DNA of 64,000 bases, taken from Saccopteryx bilineata. Lineage: Eukaryota > Chordata > Mammalia > Chiroptera > Emballonuridae. The notes beneath the pieces are model-generated. The model was not told the origin of the DNA, made no database searches, and saw nothing but the letters and a program-made list of their open reading frames with translations. Positions 24,601 to 34,849 of this stretch are shown here, in pieces. The translations under genes and the position numbers were made by a program. The stretch spans positions 94,334,740 through 94,398,739 of the forward strand of contig NC_089491.1 in NCBI RefSeq assembly GCF_036850765.1. The letters run 5' to 3'. The stretch's first letter is position 1. Each line of letters opens with the position of its first letter.

Positions 24601-25393
24601 ACATAGAAGAAGACATAGGTTCTAAACTCATTGACCTGGGTTTTACAAAGCATTTTATGAATTTGACTCCAAAGGCAAGGGAAGTGAAGGCAAAAATAAA
24701 TTTAATGGGACTACATCAGACTAAGAAGTTTTTGCTCAGCAAGAGAAACTGACAACAAAATAAACAGACAGCCAACTAAATGGGAAATGATATTTTCAAA
24801 CAACAGCTCAGATAAGGGCCTAATATCCAAAATATACAAAGAACTCATAAAACTCAACAACAAACAAACAATCTAATAAAAAAAATGGGAAGAGGACATG
24901 AGGACATGAACAGATACTTCTCTCAGGAAGAAATACAAATGGCCAACAGATATATGAAAAGATGCTCATCTTCTTTAGTTATTAGAGAAATGCAAATCAA
25001 AACTGCAATGAGATACTACCTCACACCTGTTAGATTAGCTATTATTAACAAGACAGGTAATAGCAAATGTTGGAGAGGTTGTGGAGAAAAAGGAACCCTC
25101 ATTCACTGTTGGTGGGAATGTAAAGTAGTACAACCATTATGGAAGAAAGTATGGTGGTTCCTCAAAAAACTGAAAATAGAACTACCTTATGACCCAGCAA
25201 TCCCTCTACTGGATATATACCCCCAAAACTCAGAGACATTGATACGTAAAGACACATGCAGCCCCATGTTCATTGCAGCATTGTTCACAGTGGCCAAGAC
25301 ATGGAAACAACCAAAAAGCCCTTCAATAGAAGACTGGATAAAGAAGATGTGGCACATATACACTATGGAATTCAACTCAGCCGTAAGAAATGA
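21692..25393 (+). pseudogene. L1-B ORF2, multiply broken and C-terminally truncated
   Basis: The ATG at 21692 aligns with L1-A 3579. A TAA lies near 21760. The endonuclease A-run near 21897 has 7 A, as in L1-A. Further shifts lie near 22466, 22840, 23070, 23330, 23938, 24205 and 24885. The RT keeps AFDKI and LFADDMILY, but 9 nt are missing at RQGCPL, removing SPL. The zinc knuckle CX3CX7HX4C is present near 25070. The last codons and the stop are lost with the 3' truncation. Confidence 0.92.
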
Positions 25394-25623
25394 TGAAAAA
25401 AACTAGAAAGTGGGGAGTGAGCAGAAGAGCTAAAACTGAAGGGGGTTTCTATGCAGTTCCACAATCCCACCAGAGCTCTTCCCCAGATTAAAACCTCCCA
25501 CATGCTAAATTCTACTTCAGGCAGCTGACTGAGACAGTCAGCTCTTCCCCAGCAACATCTGGAGTCAATTTCCCTGGAAGCTGCTTTCTCTGACCTCATT
25601 TCAGCCGTGTATTGTTTCAGGAT
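25394..25623. other. Non-L1 DNA after the L1-B breakpoint
   Basis: A short unique stretch between the L1-B break and the next SINE. Nothing recognised. Confidence 0.5.
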
Positions 25624-25638
25624 AAAAACCTACAACCT

Positions 25639-25960
25639 GCCTGACCAGGCTGTGGCGCAGTGGATAGAGCGTCGGACTGGGATGAGGAGGACCCAGGTTC
25701 TAGACCCCGAGGTCACCAGCTTGAGCGCTGGCTCATCTGGTTTGAGCAAAGCTCACTAGCTTGGACCCAAGGTTGCTGGCTTGAGCAAGGGGTTACTCGG
25801 TCTGCTGAAGCCCCAAGGTCAAGGCACATATGAGAAAGCAATCAATGAACAACTAAGATGTCGCAACGAGAAACTAATGATTGATGCTTCTGATCTCTCT
25901 CCATTCCTGTCTGTCCCTATCTGTCCCTCTCTCTGACTCTCTCTCTCTGTCTCTGTAAAA

Positions 25961-25995
<35 letters not shown>

Positions 25996-26021
25996 AAATT
26001 AAAAAATTAAAAAAAAAAAAA
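25639..26021 (+). mobile_element. Full-length Rhin-1-like SINE
   Basis: Starts GCCTGACCAGGCTGTGGCGC, with GTGGATAGAGCG and GGTTCTAGACCCC as Pol III A- and B-box-like motifs. It has a SINE body with GAGAAAGCAATCAATGAACA, a CT-rich tail, (AAAT)n and poly(A). It is flanked by a perfect 15-bp TSD AAAAACCTACAACCT at 25624-25638 and 26022-26036. The head and TSD make it the clearest SINE here and the main clue to a rhinolophoid bat. Confidence 0.95.
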
Positions 26022-26581
26022 AAAAACCTACAACCTGTTTCATACAACATTTTCAATAAATGCAACCTCTTGGGGAAAGTATCATTTTCAAAATTAACAT
26101 TTTCCCTTTATTAATACTTGTGCTCTCATATTGGGAAATGTGAAGAGTAAGTACCCTTAACATTGTTTTTATTCAACTGTTAAGTATCTAGGGGCCAGTA
26201 CTTTAATCAATACATGCAATCTTTTAGAATTCAATCGCTCTCTGTTTGGAAGCCAGAAAAAAAAAGTCTTTAGATGATGAAATACGTTGTGTTTATTCCA
26301 GTTTCTTTTGTTCAATTGTTTTGGAACAAACATACATCTTTTCCTAATTTAAATATTACCTGGGAATGTTGGTAATCATCCTCAGACTGCATTATATAAA
26401 GAGGCTGAGGAGAGCATTTTCTATTTTTAAAAATAGTATTGGGTTTCTGGAAGCATTTTTTTTAATGCTGATAAATTTAATCCTATTAAGTATGGAAGAG
26501 GCACAGACTGTTCAAATAACACCTGTGATGATTGATTGGATTAGGAAATAATTTCTCTTCTTGAAACTCAGATTATTGTTT

Positions 26582-26753
26582 TTTATGTTATTTTTAAGAT
26601 TTCATTTATTGATAGATTTTTAGAAAGGGAGAGGAGAGAGGAAGAGAGAGAGAAGCAGTTGTATGTGGCTTGACTGGGCAAGCCCAGGGTTTTGAACCAG
26701 CAACTTTAGCAGTCCAGATTGACTTTCTATCCACTGTGTCACCACAGGTCAGG
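26582..26753 (-). mobile_element. Short tRNA-like SINE, minus strand
   Basis: On the minus strand it begins CCTGACCTGTGGTGACACAG, then a tRNA-like head and an AG/CT tail, matching the SINE at 38793. A perfect 15-bp TSD CTCAGATTATTGTTT lies at 26567-26581 and 26754-26768. Confidence 0.92.
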
Positions 26754-26768
26754 CTCAGATTATTGTTT

Positions 26769-27400
26769 ACCTGGAGTGAAAGGGTGGGCCATGAAGCTAC
26801 TCACATACTTACATACCATTCTTTCTTGAAGACTGTGACACATGCTAGTGATGGTGGATGACTCAGAGTAAATAGTAGTTTCCATTTGTTCTCATCTCAG
26901 TGGTCTTTGCTTATTTTCACACCAAGTATTGGTTATCTAAAAAGGCTCAAAGGGAACAGTTAAGTTACCACAGAAGATGTAACTGCAGTAGAGAGCTACC
27001 TACAAGGTTAAGGCTGGGGAAGTAAAGGGAAGAAGTTAAGTTATTGACACCTAGAAGCTTATAGAAGGCTTTTCACATAGACCCGTGATGATAATGTCCC
27101 AAGAACATAATCCTCTACACTATAGGTTCAAACACAGGCATGTACATCATAATAATAATGGAATTGATATTCCTTACTGAAGGCCTACTCTGTATTAGGC
27201 CATGTAATATCTAAAGCTTATCTTAGCAGTTCAAGTGTGATACAAAAACTCTTGGATTCTCAAGACCCTTTCAGAAACTCTGCAAAGTCACAACTAATTC
27301 ACAATTCTAAATGTTGGTCAAATAAGTTTTTAAATATGATATATATGTTTGCTTGCTTATAGTTTGAATTGGGTGTGGGGGACAGGGTGTAAGCACGGTG
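26769..27400. other. Unassigned DNA
   Basis: No gene or repeat recognised between the minus-strand SINE and repeat R2. Confidence 0.4.
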
Positions 27401-27960
27401 CTTATAGCCTAAAGCTTAGTTTTAAGACTAAACTTTTCCACACACCCTTGACTGTTGCATGATAGGGGGTGGTGCACTCTCATGAGGAATCCCTTTATGC
27501 CTCAGATAAGTGACTTTGTATCAGAGACTTCCTTGTTCGTATATTGGATTAAAGGTTTTGATTTCTACACTGTAAAATGGGGCAGAGGAGCCCATGCAGG
27601 GAGAGAGCAGAGAAAGACCAAGTGGAGGAGAGGAGAAGCAGCCAAGATGGTGGAGTGCTGAAGGAGAAGCTAGTTAGTTCAGAGTTTGTGCAGAGAGAAG
27701 GAGATGGGGAACAGAGGTGAATAAAGCTGGTGAGGTAGACATCTTTGATTCTAGGAAACTCGGATAAGTCAGTAACTTTGTAAGCGCTGAATGAGTGGGA
27801 TTTGGAGCCCATTGTGTGTTTTTACTTGACTGCTGTGTGCCAGCTAGGATTAAAGATAATGACCCACCAGTTCTTGGCTCCGTTGTTTCATTACCGTCTG
27901 TCCAAATCAAATGCGAACCTGCACGGGCCAGGCGGCTGTGATGGTGGTGTGGCAACTGGT
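27401..27960. mobile_element. LTR-like repeat R2, copy 2
   Basis: Shares the ordered block with 16110-16500 (GCCAAGATGG..GAGTGCT, TTTGTGCAGAGAG, GAACCTGCACG). Its right edge touches the hAT transposase remnant that begins near 27961, so R2 may have inserted into, or replaced the start of, that element. Left boundary approximate. The short frames here are not genes. Confidence 0.55.
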
Positions 27961-29272
27961 TTTACACTAAAAAATTATGTCTTTCTTCATTATGTTGGCA
28001 TTTGTATTGATGTAAGAATAGTTATGAAAAACAGTGATGACATCTTAGCATGAATCAAGGCAGTGGCACGAAAGTAAAAATGTACTAGTAATAATTGTAT
28101 TCTTCACAGTCATTCACTTGTAAGAAAAAATAAATAAAAGCCAACCTCCTTTAATACTGTTTTTAATGAAGCAGTAAAAGTTATTAATTTTATTAAATTT
28201 GACCCCTTGAGTGTTCGTTATTTTAATACTTTCTACGATTAAATAAAAAGTACACATAAAGCTGCATACTAAAATGTTATGATTGTCTAGATGAAAAGCG
28301 CTGTGATTATTTTATTTGTGAGTTGTGCTTACCACTTTTTTTATAGAACACCATTTTTACTTGAAAGAACAGATGACAGAGAAACGGTGGTTTTCAGACT
28401 TGGGTATCTGGCAGATATTTTCTTGCAGATGAACAAAGTAAACTTGTCACTTCAAGAAAAAAACTAACAATATTTATAGCCACTGATAGAATTTGAACTT
28501 TCGAGTGAAAAATTAGAAATTTGAAGACTTGTATTTTCCACATGAGCTTGACTGTTTCCATTACTTAAACTGTTCTGATCCAACAGGTGGTGCGTTTAAG
28601 AAACGTGATTTATTTTATCTTATGATAAAATGTATCAATATTTAGAAGACCTGCTTAACTCAGTAAGCTATACATTCTAATTGACCCATGCACAATGCAT
28701 AAAATTTTACAAGGGTGAAAGATATATTCAAAGTTTAAGCCAAATCAACAGATTTTAATATTACAAGGTACAAAATGTTCATTGGTATGGTCTAAGAGTC
28801 CAAATTGCAAATAACCTTTTATAAACTACCACTTGTTGAGTAGAGTGGAACACTAAAGGAAAAAACACACAATTATCTGAAAAGACTGTGAGAATGACTT
28901 TTCCAGCTACATATGGCTGCCAAACCACATACACTTCATGCACTTCAACCAAAACAACATAATGCCACAGATCTAAGGTAGAGGCATATATGAGAACCCA
29001 GCTGTAAAGACACTGAAGAAACTGGCAAAATATAAAACAAAACTACTATTTAAAGTTATTTTGAAAGATATAGTTATTTTAATTAAAAATATTTCTTTGT
29101 GTTAACATGTAGATTTATTGTTATTTTAAATAAATTAATATAAAATATTTTTCAGTTTTAATTTCTAATACAGTAAATATCAGGAGAGATAATTCATACA
29201 AACATAAAGCTTTTTGAACTCAGTAATTTCTAAGTTAAAAGAGTTTTAAATAGAAAATGTTTGAGAACTGCT
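27961..29272 (+). pseudogene. Charlie-like hAT transposase remnant with 3' transposon end
   Basis: Translation in switching frames gives a chain of hAT motifs in the right order: VGICID (27990, around the catalytic Asp of the C-T-D-G motif), IKAVA, EAVKVINFIK (28170), STHKA, HHFYLKE (28345), LGYLADIF (28400), NKVNLSLQE, TCIFH, then the C-terminal dimerisation region with FPATYG and TSTKTT near 28905. These match the Charlie/ZBED5/GTF2IRD2-type transposase family. Stops and frameshifts are frequent. After the coding part, 3' transposon sequence ends near 29272 in TTTGAGAACTGCT, resembling a hAT terminal repeat. The N-terminal zinc-finger half and 5' end are missing. It is a dead element, not a host gene. 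Confidence 0.82.
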
Positions 29273-29961
29273 ATTTTAAATATATCATCTGATTTTATCT
29301 TTACTCATTCTTTGAAATATAAACTATTATTATATTTTCAGATGAGCTGCTAGCGATTCAGAGAAGATAAAATAACCTGCTGAAGGTCATTCAGACAGTC
29401 AGTAGGTGTCAGAGTTTATGTAATTAGTCATCAGGTGTGTGTATAGCAGATAGAATAGTACAGAACAGCCAGGTACAGCAAAACAGGAAGAACAGGACAC
29501 CGGACATCTGATAGTTGATCTAGTAGAAAACTGAGGTTTATAGAGTACATATTTTTGTTTCCAGCTCCATAGAAATTTTGCATTCCCTTAAATTCTGTTG
29601 GAGAATCTTGTTATCATTCAAAGGGACATCTAACATGTTAGCTTTTGTGAGGGCCATAGCACAATTGGCTGGGACATCCCTGGCATTGATTATATACTTG
29701 GAGCTTCCAAACATGATAGCAGATGGCTAAACAGATTTGTCATCGAATGACGTAGATCCTTGGGATGATAATTGCAACACTTAGCCTTCCCCAGAAAATG
29801 CCTAGAAAGAGAAAGAAGGATGGTAGGGTGTATGTATGTTCACTGAGTACCTGCAGTCTAAATGGTGCCATGCATTGCATTACATTACATTTGATCCTCA
29901 CAATTGTCGCTGAAAGATTAGAGGTTTCCTCATGCTAGAAATAGAACCAATAATAGAACAT
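29273..29961. other. Unassigned DNA
   Basis: No recognised feature between the hAT remnant and the TSD of the twin-primed L1. Confidence 0.45.
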
Positions 29962-29975
29962 AAAGAGGTGAATTG

Positions 29976-30670
29976 GCCTCATAAAATATATTTGGAAGTA
30001 TCACTTTTTCTTCAATTTTTGGAAGACTTTGAAAAGAATAAGAACCAAGTCTTCTTTGAATGTTTGATAGAATTCACTAGTATATAGCTGTCTGGTCCTG
30101 GAGTTTTATTTTGGGGGAGGTTTTTGATAGTTGTTTCTATTTCCTCCCTGCTTACGCGTCTAAGTTTTCTGCTTCTTCATGACACATGCAGCCCCATGTT
30201 CATTGCAGCATTGTTCACAGTGGCCAAGACATGGAAACAACCAAAAAGCCCTTCAATAGATGACTGGATAAAGAAGATGTGGTACATATATACTATGGAA
30301 TACTACTCAGCCATAAGAAATGATGACATCAGATCATTTACAACAACATGGATGGACCTCGATAACATTATACTGAGTGAAATAAGTAAATCAGAAAAAA
30401 ACTAAGATCTATATGATTCCATACATAGGTGGGACATAAAAATGAGACTCAGGGACATGAACAAGAGTGTGGTGGGGGGGGGGATGGAGAAGGAGGGGGT
30501 AGGGAGAGGGGAGGGGCACAAAGAAAACCAGATAGAAGGTGACAGAAGACAATTTGACTTTGAGTGATGGGTATGCAACATAATCAAATGTCAAAATAAC
30601 CTAGAGATGTTTTCTCTGAACCTATGTACCCTGATTGATCTATGTCACCCCATTAAAATTAATAATAAAA
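29976..30670 (+). mobile_element. 5'-inverted (twin-primed) L1 insertion, + orientation
   Basis: 29976-30181 is the reverse complement of L1-A about 4910-5110 (RT region). 30180-30670 is sense L1 from L1-A 7137 to the A-tail, so about 2 kb of ORF2 is missing between the arms. The junction shares GAC between both arms. TSDs AAAGAGGTGAATTG (29962-29975) and AAAGACGTGAATTG (30671-30684) differ at one base. This is the classic twin-priming structure. The 93-codon frame crossing the junction is chimeric. Confidence 0.93.
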
Positions 30671-30684
30671 AAAGACGTGAATTG

Positions 30685-31917
30685 CTCTTGGGTGGATGGT
30701 GAGCAAATGCAAAGCAGACCTTCCTCTCCAAAGTCTGGGTCCCATGCAGAGTCCACATCCTGAGAATGAGAGGTTCAAGGGACAAACCAGGAGCTCAGTT
30801 TTCAGAACTGCAATAGTTAAGTCCTTATTATCATTATGGGCACCTTCATTTTAATTCACAAAGATTTAGCTTAAGTGATATCCTAAAGTCCACAGCCAGA
30901 TGTTTCCAGCGATGGGAAGTATAAAGCTATAGAGACCAAGATTCAGGCAAGACCTGACAATGAGAGTCATTATGTAAAGATATTTTCTTTAAATATGATT
31001 AGCATTCTACTATGCTTTTCTCCCTACTCTCACTTGAGATGAATTTTTAATGTATTAAGTTTGCATTATTCATAATTCTACCTTTCTCTATTTCCTGACA
31101 GCTAGCTAACTAAAGATTATAAGGAGGCTAAAATTCTACTATATTTGAGTATATGATATCTAAAAGATTTTTACATCAAAAGAGGAACTAAAATTCTACT
31201 GTGTTTGAGTGCATGTTATCTGAAAGATTTTCACATAATTAAAGAGTCACCTATATTTCCTAATTATGTGTTTACAAGTTATAACATCTGTGTGTTTATG
31301 TACCGCTGGTACATTAAAGATAATTTGTGCTTCCTGCTATGAAAGTGTGGTACAGACACGGATGGATGTTCTTCCATGAATGGAAGCCTATCAGGCCATT
31401 TTTTTCTTTATTCCTGGGCAGGAAGTTAGATATTTACCTGAAATCAGGATAAACTTACAGTCTTACTTAAAGAAAATACCTTTTTCAGGTTGTTTCTTAT
31501 GCCATGATCACTGACCCCATGATCCTACAAGAAAACTAAATGCTTCAACAGGTCACTACCAGGCTTGTGACCTTGAACAATGTCCAGAGTTTATCTCCTT
31601 GAGACTACAACTCCCCGTTATATGATTCTTATTAGAGGACAAACCAGAAAATAGGTTGGAATCGAAGTGTTGAGATTCAGTTCTGCTTCACTAACACACT
31701 GTTATAGCCATAAAGAAGGTTTTATAAGAGGTTTCTAAATAAAGTATGAACTTGATAAGTAGGACAGAATGGGCTAACTAAGAGAGGAATGCTGGAGCTT
31801 AAATTGCGATGATAGAATTGAGATGACACACTTCTTCATCTTCGACATGTCAGTTATATTCTCTTGCAATGTTTTTGCCAAGGATGCTTCTACAATTCCC
31901 CTGTTCTATGCTGTGTC
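30685..31917. other. Unassigned DNA between two twin-primed L1s
   Basis: About 1.2 kb with no recognised gene. A ~60-bp stretch near 31130-31180 recurs imperfectly at 31190-31235 (CTAAAATTCTACT..TTTGAGT.CATG.TATCT), a small diverged local duplication. Confidence 0.45.
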
Positions 31918-31929
31918 TCCTCCTATCTT

Positions 31930-32545
31930 TTTTTTTCTTCTTCTTAAATAATTTTATTTTTTTAATGGGGCGACATCAATAAATCAGGATACATATATTC
32001 AAAGATAACAAGTCCAGGTTATCTTGTCGTTCACTTATGTTGCATACCCATCACCCAAAGTCAGATTGTCCTCTGTCACCTATTATCTAATTTTCTTTGT
32101 GCCTCTCCCCCTCCCCCTTTCCCTCTCCCTCTCCTCCCTCCCCCCATAACCACCACACTCTTATCAATGTCTCTTAGTTTCACTTTTATGTCCCACCTAC
32201 GTATGGAATAATGCAGTTCCTGTTTTTTTCTGATTTACTTATTTCACTTCGTATAATGTTATCAAGATCCCACCATTTTGCTGTAAATGATCCGATGTCA
32301 TTATTTCTTATGGCTGAGTAGTATTCCATAGTGTATATGTGCCACATCCCCTGTACTAAAATTAACTCAAAATGGATCAAAGATTTAAACATAAGACCTG
32401 AAACAATTAAGTACATAGAAGAAGACATAGGTACTAAACTCATGGACCTGGGTTTTAAAGAGCATTTTATGAATTTGACTCCAAAGGCAAGAGAAGTGAT
32501 GGCAAAAATTAATGAATGGGACTACATCAGACTAAGAAGTTTTTT
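31930..32545 (-). mobile_element. 5'-inverted (twin-primed) L1 insertion, - orientation
   Basis: 31930-32348 is antisense L1 3' sequence: poly(T), 3' UTR C-rich block, end of ORF2. 32349-32545 is sense L1 matching L1-A about 6435-6635, joined at GCCACATC|CCCTGTAC. Perfect 12-bp TSDs TCCTCCTATCTT lie at 31918-31929 and 32546-32557. The minus frame 32186-32443 crosses the junction and is chimeric. Confidence 0.93.
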
Positions 32546-32751
32546 TCCTCCTATCTTCTAAGATCTGTTTCAAGACTTGCCTCTTTCATGGCAACAATGA
32601 TGTGAGTCCTTCCTTTCTTAGAACTAAGGCTTCGGCTTTGTTTAATGATGTCACTTACATATTGCTGCTATAATGGGCATTTGTGCCTTATCTCCTTCGT
32701 TGGAGGGAACCTCCTCTGTGCTAGCTTCCAGTTCTCGTGATGAGAGGCCTC

Positions 32752-33137
32752 TGTTACAGGAGGACTGTCGGAAGAGTGACTGGATTGATTTGGGATAACA
32801 CCTAAGTTACCCAGGAAACCAGACAGAAGGACTCTAGAAAAGCCCTTGGAGCTGTCCTTAAGACCTGAAGAAATTATTAATTATTGCACATCCTACCAAT
32901 CAGCTTCTAGCATGACCTTGAAGCCATAACCCACAGTGTCTGGTGATTTTGCTCTATATAATCTGTAATCTACAAGCTATCAGGGAGTTCCGGTTTGGGC
33001 TCATTAGCTTCCCACGCTCCTGACTGGCACCATTCTTAATAAACAGCCATCTCTTTTCACTGCAATTCTCAGTATTACTGTATTTAGTATTTAGCTCTCT
33101 CAGTGCCAGGTAGATGAATTCTCTCTGTTTGGTAACA
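32752..33137 (+). mobile_element. Probable solo LTR
   Basis: Ends TGTTAC...GTAACA are inverted repeats. A TATA-like TATATAAT sits at 32955-32962 and AATAAA at 33038-33043, in the right order and spacing for U3-R-U5. No internal retroviral genes adjoin. TSD not convincing. Confidence 0.6.
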
Positions 33138-34490
33138 GAGCTCAGCCTAACATCTATCCCAGTTTGCCAGCAATGAAACCAGGGGAATATGGGGCAGAAA
33201 ATGCAACAGAATTCATAGCTAAATATAAAAAGTTTACATCTAAAATGTATCCTCTGGACAATTTTGTCTCAGTCAGATAGGGAATTTAATATATTTGATA
33301 TCCCAAAATGAGACATCCCCTCATATCCTCCCTATAGAGCTGATTTATATAGTGGCATTTTTATAACCAAATCTTACTCTCTCCACTCAGTGCCCACAAT
33401 AAATGAAGTCACAGATTCTTCTAAAATTTGAATGACTTAAAGTCGTTTTAACAGGAGTCATAGCACAATGGAGTCAAGAATCCACTGACAGTGTCTAAGG
33501 GCTTTCCTTGGGCTCATTTTTTTAAAGGATGGGAATTTTGAGAGAAGTGTAAGAGAGGAAAAGAAATTTTGATTCCTTAAAATCCAGTGTGTAATTAAAT
33601 TCTGCCAGTTTGGAATAGAGCTGTAAATAATTTTTCCAGAGATTATATAAGAGCATTAAAGAGCATTCAGAATATCAATTCTGGCTACCTCAAGTCTAAT
33701 TCCAGAGAAGTTGCCAATCTCTTCCATTTTGCCCTGCTTGGAATGCCTTCACTATTGCCACCCATCCCTGCATAAATTGGAAACACCCCATGGGATAAAT
33801 GCCCAGACTATCTCTTTTTGTTGTACGTACTCTACTCTCCGTTCTAACGCCCAAGCATTTTTTCTTGTTTTCACATTCATTGGATTGACCTGAATTTCAA
33901 AAGATACTCTAAAAAACAGTCTCACTTTAATTCTCATACATGCAAATGAATTTCCCTGTGACTCTTTAGAATTGAAGCTTAACTCATGCTTTAGTCACGA
34001 AATCCTTGTCACTTTGCTTTAGCTTAGCCTCGCAGTCATCAACCCAGAACAGCCAAGTTCTTCGGTATTCGTCACACAGATTATTTCATTTAACGACAAG
34101 TTTTATTCCTGAATTTTAATGGGCCTGTTCTAACTTTTAATTGCTTTAAAAAATGAGAATTTTTAAAGAGGAATCTACACATATTTGGCACAATCATATA
34201 TATTTTCAAAAGTAAAATCTCATGCTGGAGACCCATGAAAGACTTATCAGGATCAAATTATATTATTTCACACCAGATGGGGGCAATTAATAAATTACAC
34301 TCTAGTTAACATCTAGATACAATATATTTTAAATTTGTCTTCTAAATTATTAATAACTAAAATGACTTAATTACAAAGTCTCTTTTTTCTCTTATGACAG
34401 AAATGTACTTATTGTGTTGCTCACAATCCTTCTTTTGTCACTGAATTATGAAGTTTTTTTTCTGCCACTGATATTGAGTAGCAATACATC
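33138..34490. other. Unassigned DNA
   Basis: About 1.35 kb, AT-rich. No reading frame or repeat recognised. Confidence 0.45.
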
Positions 34491-34498
34491 CTTTAGAG

Positions 34499-34841
34499 CA
34501 GGGGTAGTCAACCTTTTTATATCTACCGCCCACTTTTGTATCTCTGTTAGTAGTAAAATTTTCTAACCTCCCACCAGTTCCACAGTAATGGTGATTTATA
34601 AAGTAGGGAAGTAACTTTATAAAATTTATAAAGCAGAGTTACAGCTAGTTAAAGCATATAATAATAATTACTTACCAAGTACTTTATGTTGGATTTTCAC
34701 TAAGTTTGGCAGAATAAATCTTTATAAAACAACTTACTATTGTTAAATCTTTATATTTATACTTTGGTTGCTCCACTACCACCCACCATGAAAGCTGGAA
34801 CACCCACTAGTGGGCGGTAGGGACCAGGTTGACTACCACTG
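34499..34841. mobile_element. hAT MITE with 8-bp TSD
   Basis: 343 bp. Left end CAGGGGTAGTCAACCTTTT; the right-end complement is CAGTGGTAGTCAACCTGG. The 8-bp target duplication CTTTAGAG (34491-34498) / CTTTAGAT (34842-34849) matches 7 of 8. The subterminal GTGGGCGGTAG is mirrored as CTACCGCCCAC. The interior is non-coding. Bats are known for unusually recent DNA-transposon activity; this copy looks moderately diverged. Confidence 0.9.
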
Positions 34842-34849
34842 CTTTAGAT

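Larger units (their letters stand above)
18100..25393 (+). mobile_element. Long LINE-1 (L1-B), 3' end missing
   Basis: The 5' end is homologous to L1-A (AAATGGCGCCGT and what follows). It has a 2.3-kb 5' UTR, ORF1, ORF2 and most of the ORF2 C-terminus. L1 homology ends at about 25393, in the codons matching L1-A 7280, and is followed by a run of seven A and non-L1 DNA. About 390 bp including the whole 3' UTR are absent. Only a weak 6-7 bp match (AAACTA) links the flanks, so no TSD is claimed. It carries many stops and frameshifts and is more decayed than L1-A. Confidence 0.93.

Noticed and set aside
25639..25740. tRNA gene candidate
   Set aside because: The tRNA-like boxes belong to a SINE with body, A-tail and TSD. 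The head does not make a plausible mature tRNA.
32186..32443. 85-codon minus-strand frame starting like a membrane peptide and ending in L1 ORF2 sequence
   Set aside because: It crosses the inversion joint of a twin-primed L1, so the fusion is an insertion artefact.
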